A stretch of DNA of 64,000 nucleotides from J038 sp034437535 (lineage in GTDB: Bacteria; Chloroflexota; Anaerolineae; Aggregatilineales; Phototrophicaceae): assembly GCA_034437535.1 (NCBI GenBank), contig DAOTTZ010000140.1:50730-114729 (forward strand), in the 5' to 3' direction. Positions 7,257 to 15,537 of the stretch are shown here, one piece after another (positions within the stretch are counted from its first letter, which is position 1; the number at the start of each line of letters is the position of its first letter). The notes under the pieces are model-generated. The model was not told the origin of the DNA and made no database searches. It saw only the letters and a program-made list of their open reading frames with translations. The translations under genes and the position numbers were made by a program.

Positions 7257-9644
7257 TTAGTTACGCAGTGGCTTATTGTTCTGGAGCATGTACATAACGC
7301 GCTCCTGAGTCTTTTCGTTTTGCATGAGTTCCACGAAGGCTTCGCGTTCCAGGTCGAGGATCAACTGCTGATCAACCCATTGCGGTTCGGTCAGGCCGCC
7401 ACCTGTCATGATCCAGGCTAACTTTTTGCCGATCACCACGTCGTAATCTGTGGCGTAACCGCCTTCGCGGAATTGCTCCAGGCCGAGCTTGAGCGATGCA
7501 TAGACCTCTTGCCCCGCCGCGAAGATCTTTTCCGGCTCTTGTTGCTCGTAAGATTTCGCCAGCGATAGAGCGTGTTGCTTGGCCTCACCGATCAACCGGC
7601 TCCGGTTCATCACGATCTTATCATCTGCGCCGAGGAAGCCCATGTCACGGGCCATCTTCGCGCTCTCGCTGACTTTGGCCGTCGCGATGTTCTCAAAGGC
7701 CGTCTGCATGGCTGGCAGTACGTAAGCACCGGAGGCCGCGACCGGATTCACCAGCCGGCGCACCAGTTCCTTACAGCCGCCACCCGCCGGGATCAAGCCG
7801 ACGCCGACTTCCACCAGCCCGGCGTAAAGCTCGATGTGAGCGACAATGGCCGCCCCAAACATCAACAGTTCTGCGCCGCCGCCCAACGCCATGTTAAACG
7901 GCGCGGTGACGACCGGCTTGGGTGCGTAGCGCATGGCCTGCGTCAGGTCTTGCAGGTTCTTAATCATCTTGGTGATGCCTTCTGGCCCGCCGCTCATGCC
8001 GTCGGCCAAGTTTGCGCCGATGCTAAAGCGTTCGGCGTCATTGCTGACGACCATCGCCACATACTCATCATTTTCAGCCAGGATTTCGAGTGCTTTGTAA
8101 CCCATCTCTACGAATTTGCTGGTGATGCTGTTTTGCTTACTGCGGAATTCCCACAGTAAGACGCCGTCGCCCAGGTCGTAAACTGCGCCGTCTTCGTTGC
8201 TGGCGATCTCTTTACCGTCGGCCCGCAGGTCGGCGATGCTGATCTGCATCGGGTCTTTTTCCAGCGGCACGTAATCTTTCTCGTTGACGTCGTAATAACC
8301 GATGACCTTGCCGTTGTCGTCAGTCTGGTAGAAGGTCGTCTTGCCGCTATTCAGCATGTCTTTAACCCAGTCTGCCACCGGGTAACCTGCTTCTTCGAAT
8401 TGCGGGACGGTTTCTTCAACGCCGATGGCATCCCAGATCTCGAACGGCCCCATCTCATGGCTGAAGCCCCATTTTTGCGCGTTATCCACGTTGACGATGG
8501 TCTCGGTGATTTCCGGCACGCGGTTCGAAGCATATGCCAGGTAAAAGGCGTGATGATGCCACAAGAATTGACCGGCGCGGTCGTCCTCATTCATCATCAG
8601 GCGGATGCGCTCTCCAGTCGGCTGGGCTTTGCGATGCTTGCCCACACTCTCGAACCGGACTTTGGTGGGCGGGTCATATTCTAGCGTTTCCAGGTTGAGA
8701 GCCCATAATTGTTTATTGCCGTCATCATCACGGCGCATATGATAAAAGCCCTTGCCCGCTTTACGACCGAGCATGTCGTTATCCAGCATGTATTGGCTGA
8801 TCTCATTGGCACGGGGATGATTAAGGACTTCACGTTGCGGATCGTCGGGAATGGCTTCGTACAAATTGCGGGCGACGTGTACCGCTACGTCGAAGCCGAC
8901 CAGATCGTTCAGGTTAAAGGTCGCGGTCTTGGGGCGGCCAATCAGCGGGCCGGTGATGGCGTCCACTTCTTCCACAGTGTAGCCGTTATCCAGCGCGTAG
9001 TTCATGGCTTGCATCCCGACCATCGACATAAAACGATTGCCGATAAAGTTCGGCTCGTCCTTCGCCACCACGACACCTTTACCCAGACGTACCGTCGCAA
9101 ATTCTTTCATGAACTCGACGGCTTCGGGGTCGGTGTTGGTATGCGGGATGACTTCCAGCAGGTGCAGGTAACGCGGCGGGTTGAAGAAGTGAGTGCCCAT
9201 AAAGCGGCGGGTGAAATCATCGCCCAGGCCATCCGCGATATTGTGAATCGGGATGCCGGACGTGTTCGAACTGATGATTGCATCTGGCTTGGCATATTCG
9301 GCCAATTTCGCCATCAGGTTTTGCTTGATGTCCAGGCGTTCCACCACCACTTCGATGATCCAATCGGCATCGCTTACCTTTTCCAGGTCGTCTTCGATGT
9401 TGCCGATGTGGATGTTATCCATCACTGCCGCGTTAAAGAGTTGCGGCGGGCGCATCTTTTTCAGGCTTTTCAGGTTATTCTGGACGATGGCATTTCGTTT
9501 GTGGGCTGGGTCACCGGGGTTGGTGTCTTTGGGGGGAATATCGAGCAAGAGCGTTTCGACGCCGATGCCCGCAAGTAGCGTAGCGATCCCGCCGCCCATC
9601 GTACCAGAGCCAATGACGGCGGCCTTGTTAATTTCGTAACTCAT
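7257..9644 (-). CDS. fadN: Bifunctional 3-hydroxyacyl-CoA dehydrogenase / enoyl-CoA hydratase (FadN type)
   Basis: Catalyses hydration of trans-2-enoyl-CoA and NAD-dependent oxidation of 3-hydroxyacyl-CoA in beta-oxidation. 795 residues with the dehydrogenase first: Rossmann motif VIGSGTMGGGIA (residues 10-21), catalytic SSNTSG and GTHFFNPP, then C-terminal HCDH halves to about 430. The crotonase domain follows (about 490-690) with oxyanion GGGAELL and catalytic-Glu loop LVEVGVGLIPAGGG. This order is that of Bacillus FadN, the reverse of E. coli FadB. Shine-Dalgarno GAGGAAAGG before ATG 9644. Promoter and putative TetR operator lie just upstream (9674-9700). Confidence 0.93.
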   Translation of the reverse strand: MSYEINKAAVIGSGTMGGGIATLLAGIGVETLLLDIPPKDTNPGDPAHKRNAIVQNNLKSLKKMRPPQLFNAAVMDNIHIGNIEDDLEKVSDADWIIEVVVERLDIKQNLMAKLAEYAKPDAIISSNTSGIPIHNIADGLGDDFTRRFMGTHFFNPPRYLHLLEVIPHTNTDPEAVEFMKEFATVRLGKGVVVAKDEPNFIGNRFMSMVGMQAMNYALDNGYTVEEVDAITGPLIGRPKTATFNLNDLVGFDVAVHVARNLYEAIPDDPQREVLNHPRANEISQYMLDNDMLGRKAGKGFYHMRRDDDGNKQLWALNLETLEYDPPTKVRFESVGKHRKAQPTGERIRLMMNEDDRAGQFLWHHHAFYLAYASNRVPEITETIVNVDNAQKWGFSHEMGPFEIWDAIGVEETVPQFEEAGYPVADWVKDMLNSGKTTFYQTDDNGKVIGYYDVNEKDYVPLEKDPMQISIADLRADGKEIASNEDGAVYDLGDGVLLWEFRSKQNSITSKFVEMGYKALEILAENDEYVAMVVSNDAERFSIGANLADGMSGGPEGITKMIKNLQDLTQAMRYAPKPVVTAPFNMALGGGAELLMFGAAIVAHIELYAGLVEVGVGLIPAGGGCKELVRRLVNPVAASGAYVLPAMQTAFENIATAKVSESAKMARDMGFLGADDKIVMNRSRLIGEAKQHALSLAKSYEQQEPEKIFAAGQEVYASLKLGLEQFREGGYATDYDVVIGKKLAWIMTGGGLTEPQWVDQQLILDLEREAFVELMQNEKTQERVMYMLQNNKPLRN

Positions 9645-9673
9645 ATTATGCCTTTCCTCAAGCGATGTATTTG

Positions 9674-9723
9674 GTTTAATTTAACGATGATTCGATTATA
9701 ACAAACGACCGTCTTCCTTAAAA
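9674..9723 (-). promoter_or_regulatory. fadN promoter with putative TetR operator
   Basis: Minus strand: TTTTAA (9723-9718), 17-bp spacer, TATAAT (9700-9695), then 9 nt and the element GTTAAATTAAAC (9685-9674), overlapping the expected transcription start. The same element at the same distance from the -10 occurs before tetR, the ETF:menaquinone oxidoreductase gene and the 91-residue protein gene. Confidence 0.7.
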
Positions 9724-9730
9724 CGGTTTC

Positions 9731-10126
9731 CTATTGAAGTCTAACCTTATCCAGGGTGGCTCGTGCCGCCGTCAATGATGGCGCATAGGCGAAATCTAAC
9801 GGTCGGCCCGTCGTCGTGACGAACAGCTTGCGTAACCCGCCAAATACTGCCCGCATGACGCGACCGGCACCCACGACGACCATCAACCCGGCTTTGGGGT
9901 GACTGTATTGTGTCAACTCATCGAAATGTCCCATCAGATCACGCGGGATACTGACTTTGCCATCGGTAAAGTTGGCGATGGAATAAATCGTCTCAGCCTC
10001 GGCGGTGTCCATCCAGTCGTAGACGGTCTGCCGGGCCTGATATAGATCTTGCCACGTCCAGCCCGCCGGGATGTCATAACGGATGGTGGTCTGTTGGAGG
10101 TCATCCCATTGGACTTGGATTGTCAT
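9731..10126 (-). CDS. Hypothetical STAS-like protein
   Basis: 131 residues, no catalytic motif recognised. Predicted alternation of strands and helices (VQWDDLQQTTIRYDI, WTWQDLYQARQTV, GLMVVVGAG, ARATLDKVRL) recalls the small SpoIIAA/STAS-like proteins that occur singly in Chloroflexota genomes; this is resemblance of pattern, not proof. No signal peptide or membrane segment. It sits between the acyl-CoA dehydrogenase operon and fadN on the same strand, separated from the former by a perfect 20-bp palindrome. Start ATG 10126 with GAGGA 10 nt upstream. Confidence 0.65.
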   Translation of the reverse strand: MTIQVQWDDLQQTTIRYDIPAGWTWQDLYQARQTVYDWMDTAEAETIYSIANFTDGKVSIPRDLMGHFDELTQYSHPKAGLMVVVGAGRVMRAVFGGLRKLFVTTTGRPLDFAYAPSLTAARATLDKVRLQ

Positions 10127-10153
10127 GGTCGTCTATCCTCGAATTCGTACCCG

Positions 10154-10173
10154 GTGAGCAGGATCCTGCTCAC
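10154..10173. repeat. Perfect 20-bp palindrome
   Basis: GTGAGCAGGATCCTGCTCAC reads the same on both strands and is flanked by CCG on one side and ACGG on the other. It lies between the acyl-CoA dehydrogenase gene ending at 10204 and the hypothetical gene starting at 10126. As RNA it would be an 8-bp hairpin with a GATC loop, but no U-run follows on either strand, so an operator or processing site is as likely as a terminator. Confidence 0.6.
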
Positions 10174-10203
10174 ACGGTATACGATTTAATCGGCTGGTTA
10201 GTT

Positions 10204-11484
10204 CTATACCAGGTCAGCGCGGGTGTAATTCAGGATGCGCCGGGCGACGATCAAGGTGTTAATCTGGCCGGTGCCTTCGTAGATGTCGTTGATCTTGCCA
10301 TCGCGCATCCACTTTTCCGCCAGCCATTCGCGAGAATACCCCAACGGCCCCAAGACTTCGACGGCCTTCTGAGTAACCCAGGTTACGGCTTTACCGGCTT
10401 TCACCTTCGCCATTGATGCTTCCAGCGGGTTCGAGATCCCGTCGTCTAGCATAGAGATCGAGCGTAGGGTGAGCAGATGGGCGGCTTTCATCTGGGCTTC
10501 CATTTCCAGCACATCACGCTGGATGGCGGTGAGCTTGTGGGGTGGCAGGCCATACGGCACATCAATCCCGGCTTCGCTCAGTTTTTCGCGCACGAATTCC
10601 AGCGCGGCCCGCCCGATGCCTAACGCGCTGGCGGCTACCAGTGGGCGGCTGGCGTCGAAGGTTGCCATTGCACCTTTGAAGCCTTTGCTGTTCTTGCCAG
10701 TCTTGACCTCTGACGAACCGAGGATGTTATTTGCCGGGATGCGGGCGTCGTTGAAAGAGATGGCGACGGTATCGCTGGCGCGGATGCCGTGTTTCTTTTC
10801 CGCCTTGACGACCTTCGCGCCAGGGGTGCCAGCCTCTACTACGAAGAGCTTCATACCGGCGCGTCCGGCGTCCCGGTCAACCGTTGCCCACACCATCACC
10901 AACCCGTCGCCTTCTTCCAGGGCCAGCCCGCCGCTGGTGCAGAAGATCTTCTCACCGTTGAGAACCCACTCGTTCGTCTCCTCATCGAAGCGGGCTGTCG
11001 TCTGGATTGCGGATGTATCCGAGCCGGCGTTGGGTTCGGTCATCGCCATCGCCCCCCAGGCGGGGTCGCCTTCCGCGAACCGGCGCAGAAGCCGGAGTTT
11101 TTGCTCTGACGTGCCAACTGCTTCGATGGCAAAGCCGCCTAACGCGGCACTGGGCAGGCACAGGTAAATGCCGGCATCCCCCCAGGAGAGGATTTCGACC
11201 ATCTGCATCATGTTCAGGTAATGGGTGCTGGTGCCGGTCTTTTTCTTCTCTTTGACGGTGATCTCGCCATTTTTTTCGGCTTCGAGTTGTTTCTCGATCT
11301 TGCTGAGTGTGGCTTGTTGTTGCCCACTGAGGAACGGCCACACGGCTTCGATGAAGGCGGTAGGCCGGGTGTGTTCACTTTCGTCTAACTCACGCGAGAC
11401 CGGGCGCATGGTGGTCTGCGCGATGTATTCTACCATTTGTGTTGTTTGTGTAACGGACTCCGGGATTTCAAAATTAATAGGCAT
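10204..11484 (-). CDS. Acyl-CoA dehydrogenase (catalytic Glu present)
   Basis: FAD enzyme that makes the trans-2 double bond in acyl-CoA. 426 residues with the full family layout: N-terminal helical domain, middle domain with AMTEPNAGSDTSAIQTTA, C-terminal domain with the PYGLPPHKLTAIQRDV region and the terminal DIYEGTGQINTLIVARRIL, where the Glu of YEGT is the usual catalytic base. Shine-Dalgarno GGAGCAG before ATG 11484. Directly upstream (12 nt) is a second, shorter dehydrogenase lacking that Glu; the two may form a hetero-oligomer. Last gene of the tetR-fabG-acd-acd series. Electrons would go to ETF; no ETF genes are in the window. Confidence 0.92.
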   Translation of the reverse strand: MPINFEIPESVTQTTQMVEYIAQTTMRPVSRELDESEHTRPTAFIEAVWPFLSGQQQATLSKIEKQLEAEKNGEITVKEKKKTGTSTHYLNMMQMVEILSWGDAGIYLCLPSAALGGFAIEAVGTSEQKLRLLRRFAEGDPAWGAMAMTEPNAGSDTSAIQTTARFDEETNEWVLNGEKIFCTSGGLALEEGDGLVMVWATVDRDAGRAGMKLFVVEAGTPGAKVVKAEKKHGIRASDTVAISFNDARIPANNILGSSEVKTGKNSKGFKGAMATFDASRPLVAASALGIGRAALEFVREKLSEAGIDVPYGLPPHKLTAIQRDVLEMEAQMKAAHLLTLRSISMLDDGISNPLEASMAKVKAGKAVTWVTQKAVEVLGPLGYSREWLAEKWMRDGKINDIYEGTGQINTLIVARRILNYTRADLV

Positions 11485-11496
11485 TTGTTCTGCTCC

Positions 11497-12594
11497 TTAA
11501 ACGATTGCCAGACCGTCGAACGTTGTAAAGCCGCGTGCATTGCGGAGCCAACGCTCCGCCGGGTATTCGCGGATGAAGCCGTAACCGCCGAGCGTCTGCA
11601 CGCCGCTATCGGTCACGGTGAGGGCCATCTGATTGGCGTATTGTCGTGCCAGGTAGGCTTCGCGGTTGGCATCTTGCCCGTTGTCGAGCATCCAGGCCGC
11701 TTCCCAGACCATCAGACGGGTTGCATCGACTTCAATTGCCATCTCCGCCAGCATAAAGGCGATGGCCTGGTTCTGGGCGATGGCCTTGCCGAATTGTTCG
11801 CGGTTTTTGGCATATTCTTTGGCGTACTCATAGGATGCCCGTGCCACGCCGACTGCCGCCGCCGCCAGCGCGACGTTCATGCGGGCCAGCAAGCTATCAT
11901 AATCAATGCCGACGGCTCCACCGAGCCGCGCATCAGCGGAGACTTGCACGCCATCTAGCTTGATTCGATACGTCGGCAAAGAGCGCACGCCCATCAGTTT
12001 CTCTTGATGTTCGATGCTGATACCAGCTAACGCCTTTTCGACGATGTAGGCGTCTGTCGTGCCGGTTTCGCTATTCCGTGCGTAGACCAGCAGATGCGTT
12101 GCACTCTCCGCCAGCGGGACATAAGCCTTGACGCCATCCAGCATGACGGTATCGCCAGCGACACGGGCAGTCGTCTTGAGGTCGCGGGCGTCGAAGGCAA
12201 TAGTAGGTTCGAGCAGGGCCGCCGTTGCTGGCGTGATCTCGTCTTCCAGAAACATCGGCAGATATTGCTCGCGCTGTTCTGCCGTGCCGAAAAGTGTCAG
12301 TGGATAGGCGAATAGTGCGGGCGTCATCAAGTGCAGGGCGGTCGCCAGTTCTCCGAAGGCTAATTCTTCCATCGCCAGCACACCCGTTACGGCACTCATC
12401 TCGCCAAAGCCGCCCAATTCTTCCGGCAGGGCAGACGGAATGAGGCCCATCTTCCAGCCCGTGTCGATCACTTGCGGATCAAATGTGCTGGCTTCGTCAG
12501 AGTCGTGGGCACCGGCACGGATGTTCTTTTCCGCATAACGCCGGATTGTATCGATCAACAGTTGTTGATCTTCGGTGGGGGTAAAAGAAACCAT
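11497..12594 (-). CDS. Acyl-CoA dehydrogenase-like protein, short C-terminus, catalytic Glu replaced
   Basis: 365 residues from ATG 12594 (a TTG is the codon before it; GAGGA lies 8 nt upstream). The N-terminal helical domain (TPTEDQQLLIDTIRRYAEKNI), middle domain and the EQFGKAIAQNQAIAFMLAEM helix are clearly acyl-CoA dehydrogenase. The end, GGYGFIREYPAERWLRNA then RGFTTFDGLAIV, aligns with the usual R-D-A...YEGT block but has Asp-Gly-Leu in place of Glu-Gly-Thr and stops right there, some 15-20 residues short. It could be a non-catalytic or altered-specificity partner of the downstream dehydrogenase, or simply truncated. Coding frame is clean and the next Shine-Dalgarno follows the stop, arguing against random decay. 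Confidence 0.88.
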   Translation of the reverse strand: MVSFTPTEDQQLLIDTIRRYAEKNIRAGAHDSDEASTFDPQVIDTGWKMGLIPSALPEELGGFGEMSAVTGVLAMEELAFGELATALHLMTPALFAYPLTLFGTAEQREQYLPMFLEDEITPATAALLEPTIAFDARDLKTTARVAGDTVMLDGVKAYVPLAESATHLLVYARNSETGTTDAYIVEKALAGISIEHQEKLMGVRSLPTYRIKLDGVQVSADARLGGAVGIDYDSLLARMNVALAAAAVGVARASYEYAKEYAKNREQFGKAIAQNQAIAFMLAEMAIEVDATRLMVWEAAWMLDNGQDANREAYLARQYANQMALTVTDSGVQTLGGYGFIREYPAERWLRNARGFTTFDGLAIV

Positions 12595-12639
12595 CAAACA
12601 ATCCTCTTTAATTTATTGATAGAAAACGAAATCCGGCGT

Positions 12640-13461
12640 TTACATGCCGCCGGTTATTTCTAGAACCTGACCGGAAATATAATTTGAGAGATCACTGGCG
12701 AAAAAGACCAGCGGCCCGGCGGCTTCTTCCGGCGTACCGGCACGCCCCGCCGGGATCGCCATCATCGCCATCTGGCGCAGTTGATCTGGAATGCCTAGCT
12801 TGATCTGCTCACCGGCGCGTTCGGTCGTGGTGCCTTCATCCTTCGATTGCGTCAGGCGCGTCTCGATAAACCCGAAGGCGACCGCGTTCACCTGGATGTT
12901 GAATTGACCCCATTCTTTTGCCAGGGTCTTCGTCAAGCCGATGATGCCGGATTTCCCGGCGGAGTAATTCACCTGGCCGACGTTGCCGCGTGTGCCGGAG
13001 GTACTGCTGACGTTGATGATCTTGCGTGGTTTGGCGGCTCCGTGTTCGTTGATCTCTTGCTTGGCGACTTCTCGCATGTAAGGGATGCACGCCTGGATCA
13101 GCTTAAAGGGGGCGGTGAGGTGAATCGCCAGCATCGCTTGCCATTGATCTTCGTTCATCTTGTGGGCCATGCCGTCCCACGTGTAGCCGGCGTTGTTCAC
13201 CAGCACATCGATGCCGCCGAACGTATCGACCGTCTGGCCGATCAATTCTTCGATACCGCCCGCATCGGTGACATCGGCTTTAATGGCGATGGCTTCGCCC
13301 CCCATGTCCTTGATGTTCTGCGCGGTTGCGTTGGCGGGTTCCGGGTCAAGGTCGGTCACGACGACTTTCGCCCCGTGTGAGGCGAACAGCCGCGCCGCCG
13401 CCGCGCCAATCCCACGTCCACTGCCGGTGATGATGGCGACTTTATCCTGGAGTAAACCCAT
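12640..13461 (-). CDS. Short-chain dehydrogenase/reductase, FabG-like
   Basis: NAD(P)H-dependent 3-oxoacyl reductase or 3-hydroxyacyl dehydrogenase by family. 273 residues, slightly longer than FabG. Cofactor motif TGSGRGIGAAAA (residues 12-23), NNAGYTWDG loop, catalytic Ser in NVSSTSG and YSAGK (Tyr and Lys) all present, C-terminus YISGQVLEITGGM as in FabG. An insertion (VAKQEINEHGAAKPRK) precedes the catalytic strand. Shine-Dalgarno AAGGA before ATG 13461. Its place between a TetR regulator and acyl-CoA dehydrogenases suggests a role in acyl-CoA metabolism rather than core fatty-acid synthesis; this is inference. Confidence 0.9.
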   Translation of the reverse strand: MGLLQDKVAIITGSGRGIGAAAARLFASHGAKVVVTDLDPEPANATAQNIKDMGGEAIAIKADVTDAGGIEELIGQTVDTFGGIDVLVNNAGYTWDGMAHKMNEDQWQAMLAIHLTAPFKLIQACIPYMREVAKQEINEHGAAKPRKIINVSSTSGTRGNVGQVNYSAGKSGIIGLTKTLAKEWGQFNIQVNAVAFGFIETRLTQSKDEGTTTERAGEQIKLGIPDQLRQMAMMAIPAGRAGTPEEAAGPLVFFASDLSNYISGQVLEITGGM

Positions 13462-13516
13462 ATGTCTTATCCTTCATAAACTAAAAAATTTATTTCGATA
13501 ACCGGCGTGCCGGATG

Positions 13517-14170
13517 TCAAACTTTTTTAAGTGACTGAATGAAAGTATCCGCAATCAGCGATGCGATTTGTTCACCGTCCAGGCGTCCGCCGTCACGATA
13601 CCAGACCGACACCCAGTTATTAGATCCCAACATCGCTTTGACGAAGATCGGCACATCCACCGGGCGGAATTCACCGTTTTCGATGCCATCGGTCAGGACG
13701 TTGCGGTATAACGTCTCGAAGTAATCCCGCCGGGTGAAGAAGCGGTCACGCCGTTCGATGAAGATATTGTTGTCATCGTCGTCAAGCGAGCCGCCGTTGC
13801 CGGGTGGGGCGCGGAAGTTCATCAGCGGGCGGATCTCGAAGACCATCGCCGCGCCGACGGCGGTATTTTGCGTCAGCATGTAGATGTGAACTTTAATCAT
13901 CTCCGCCAGGCGGCTTGCATATGATTTTTCGTCGTCTTCTGCGATTGGCTCCAACAGTTCGATCACCAGGTCGATGCCGCCTTCCAGCACCGCCAGCAGG
14001 AGTGTGTCTTTATTACGAAAGTGATGATACAGGCTGGCGGCAGTCAGGTTGACTTCTGCCGCTATGTCTTTCATCGTTGTGGATTCGTAGCCGTTCCGGT
14101 GCAAGACATCCGCCGCCGCCAGGATAATATCCTTACGGCTCACCGATTGGTCAGCAGGTTTGCGGGCCAC
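13517..14170 (-). CDS. TetR-family transcriptional regulator, probable beta-oxidation repressor
   Basis: 217 residues from GTG 14170; GAGAGGTG ends 7 nt upstream and coincides with an alternative TTG start five codons earlier. N-terminal helix-turn-helix (about 10-58): DIILAAADVLHRNGYESTTMKDIAAEVNLTAASLYHHFRNKDTLLLAVLEG, the canonical TetR pattern (shown here in part: AASLYHHFRNKDTL). The C-terminal ligand domain is larger and variable. First gene of an operon with fabG-like and two acyl-CoA dehydrogenase genes. Its own promoter carries the same palindrome-like element as the fadN, ETF:menaquinone oxidoreductase and 91-residue-protein promoters, so an acyl-CoA-responsive, self-regulating repressor (FadR-like in role) is inferred. 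Confidence 0.88.
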   Translation of the reverse strand: MARKPADQSVSRKDIILAAADVLHRNGYESTTMKDIAAEVNLTAASLYHHFRNKDTLLLAVLEGGIDLVIELLEPIAEDDEKSYASRLAEMIKVHIYMLTQNTAVGAAMVFEIRPLMNFRAPPGNGGSLDDDDNNIFIERRDRFFTRRDYFETLYRNVLTDGIENGEFRPVDVPIFVKAMLGSNNWVSVWYRDGGRLDGEQIASLIADTFIQSLKKV

Positions 14171-14240
14171 ACAAACACCTCTCAAAACAATGGTAAAAAT
14201 AACCGCTTGACGATCAAATACTGATTGTCATCGGTGTCGA

Positions 14241-14289
14241 AGTTAATCTAACGCTTATTCGATTATAGACTATCGGGGCGATCTGTCAA
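14241..14289 (-). promoter_or_regulatory. tetR operon promoter with putative self-operator
   Basis: Minus strand: perfect TTGACA (14289-14284), 16-bp spacer, perfect TATAAT (14267-14262), then the element CGTTAGATTAACT (14253-14241) at the expected start point. The -35 lies within the end of the upstream methyltransferase gene. The element is shared with three other promoters in this window. Confidence 0.8.
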
Positions 14290-15048
14290 ATAGTGGCGTT
14301 GGGATTCAAACAGAAGAACGCTGGCGGCCATCGCCGCATTGAGCGACTCGGTATCTGCCGCCATCGGGATAAATACAGTAGAGTCGGCCAGTTCCTGGGC
14401 GGCCTGGCTCGTGCCGTGTGCTTCGCTCCCGATGATGATCGCATGTGGATTTTGCCATGCAACCTGATCGTAACGGTGGTCGCCGCTTCCGATGGCGGCA
14501 TACACCGTCAACGGCGCACAGGTTGTATGCAGGTCACGCCATTTCATATCAAGGACGGGCAGGCGGAAGTGGGCACCCATGCCAGCCCGAAGCGTCTTAG
14601 GATTGTACGGATCAACCGACCCCGGCGCGAAGATCACCGCATCCGCCCCGGATGCCGCCGCAGAGCGAATGATCGTCCCGGCGTTACCAGGATCACCGAC
14701 GCCATCCAAAATGACAAGCCGGTAGAGCGACACGGGCAAGGTCGCGCTGGGTAGCGGGCACACCGCCACAATGCCTTGTGGATGCTGAGTATCGCTCACA
14801 TGGGCCATCACCGCTTCATCGACCGTGATAAGGGCTGATTGAGCCTGCTTCAAGGTGGAAATGATGTCAGGATCTGCTTGATCGGACAAATACAATACAA
14901 AATCCGGCTTGATGCCCTGTGCCAGCGCATCTTGAATCAACCGTGATCCTTCCAGCACGATCTGGCCGGATTTACGGCGGGCTTTGGCTCGCGTTTGCAA
15001 GCTATGTGCTAGCTTGACTTTGTCATTTTGTAGGCTGGTGATTGTCAT
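14263..15048 (-). CDS. TrmH/SpoU-family RNA 2'-O-ribose methyltransferase
   Basis: Methylates a ribose 2'-OH in rRNA or tRNA using SAM. 261 residues from ATG 15048. N-terminal RNA-binding region contains VLEGSRLIQDAL (substrate-binding domain typical of the 23S rRNA group); the SPOUT knot follows with motif 1 LDGVGDPGNAGTIIRSAAASGA, motif 2 IIIGSEAHG and motif 3 IPMAADTESLNAAMAASVLLFE. A hairpin (15056-15083) separates it from rplT; no clear Shine-Dalgarno. The last bases overlap the tetR promoter. Exact target nucleotide not predictable. Confidence 0.9.
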   Translation of the reverse strand: MTITSLQNDKVKLAHSLQTRAKARRKSGQIVLEGSRLIQDALAQGIKPDFVLYLSDQADPDIISTLKQAQSALITVDEAVMAHVSDTQHPQGIVAVCPLPSATLPVSLYRLVILDGVGDPGNAGTIIRSAAASGADAVIFAPGSVDPYNPKTLRAGMGAHFRLPVLDMKWRDLHTTCAPLTVYAAIGSGDHRYDQVAWQNPHAIIIGSEAHGTSQAAQELADSTVFIPMAADTESLNAAMAASVLLFESQRHYLTDRPDSL

Positions 15049-15055
15049 AATAGTC

Positions 15056-15083
15056 AAACGGATGACCCGGCGGTCACCCGTTT
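15056..15083 (-). other. Hairpin between rplT and the RNA methyltransferase gene
   Basis: On the minus strand AAACGGGTGACC and GGTCATCCGTTT form a 12-bp stem (one G-U) with a GCCG loop, ending 8 nt before ATG 15048. Only three T follow, so a weak terminator or an mRNA-processing/translation-control element. Confidence 0.5.
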
Positions 15084-15104
15084 ATCTGTGTGGAATGCGC
15101 CAGG

Positions 15105-15458
15105 TTACTGATTCTGGCGGCTGATTTCTGCGATTTTCCCGAATGCTTCAGGATCACGCACAGCAATATCAGCCAGGCTCTTGCGGTCCAGCTCGACATT
15201 GGCTTGCTTCAGCCCATAGATAAAGCGGCTGTAGCTGATGTCGTGCTGGCGGGCCGCCGCGTTGATACGCATGATCCATAACTGGCGCATCTGGCGGGCG
15301 CGTTGCTTGCGGTCACGGTAGGAATACCACAGGCTCTTGAGCATCGCTTCATTCGACCGCTTGAACAAGCGACCCCGCGTGCCCCATTGTCCTTTTACCA
15401 TCTTGCGAATTTTATTGTGGCGGCGACGACGAACGACGCCGGTTTTTGATCTTGGCAT
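15105..15458 (-). CDS. rplT: 50S ribosomal protein L20
   Basis: 117 residues, the standard length, beginning MPRSKTGVVRRRRHNKIRK. ATG 15458 is chosen because it has the Shine-Dalgarno CAGGAG and matches the family start; an upstream in-frame extension of 17 codons is not L20-like. Binds 23S rRNA early in large-subunit assembly and in several bacteria represses its own operon. Last gene of infC-rpmI-rplT. A terminator-like hairpin with a U-run sits immediately upstream of the ribosome binding site, so rplT output may depend on read-through. Confidence 0.97.
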   Translation of the reverse strand: MPRSKTGVVRRRRHNKIRKMVKGQWGTRGRLFKRSNEAMLKSLWYSYRDRKQRARQMRQLWIMRINAAARQHDISYSRFIYGLKQANVELDRKSLADIAVRDPEAFGKIAEISRQNQ

Positions 15459-15473
15459 TCTGCAACTCCTGCG

Positions 15474-15500
15474 AAAAAATACCCGGAGAAAGTCCGGGTA
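15474..15500 (-). terminator. Terminator/attenuator-like hairpin between rpmI and rplT
   Basis: Minus strand: TACCCGGA, CTTTC loop, TCCGGGTA (8-bp stem) followed by six T, placed just 2-3 nt before the rplT Shine-Dalgarno. It could be a leaky terminator or a site where L20 or ribosome binding controls rplT. Confidence 0.65.
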
Positions 15501-15537
15501 GCTAATCAAAATGAACTGAACGCGCCCAGTCTATTAC

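Noticed and set aside
8709..9578. Long plus-strand reading frame opposite fadN
   Set aside because: Shadow of fadN; composition (His/Val/Asp rich) is what reverse-complement coding gives.
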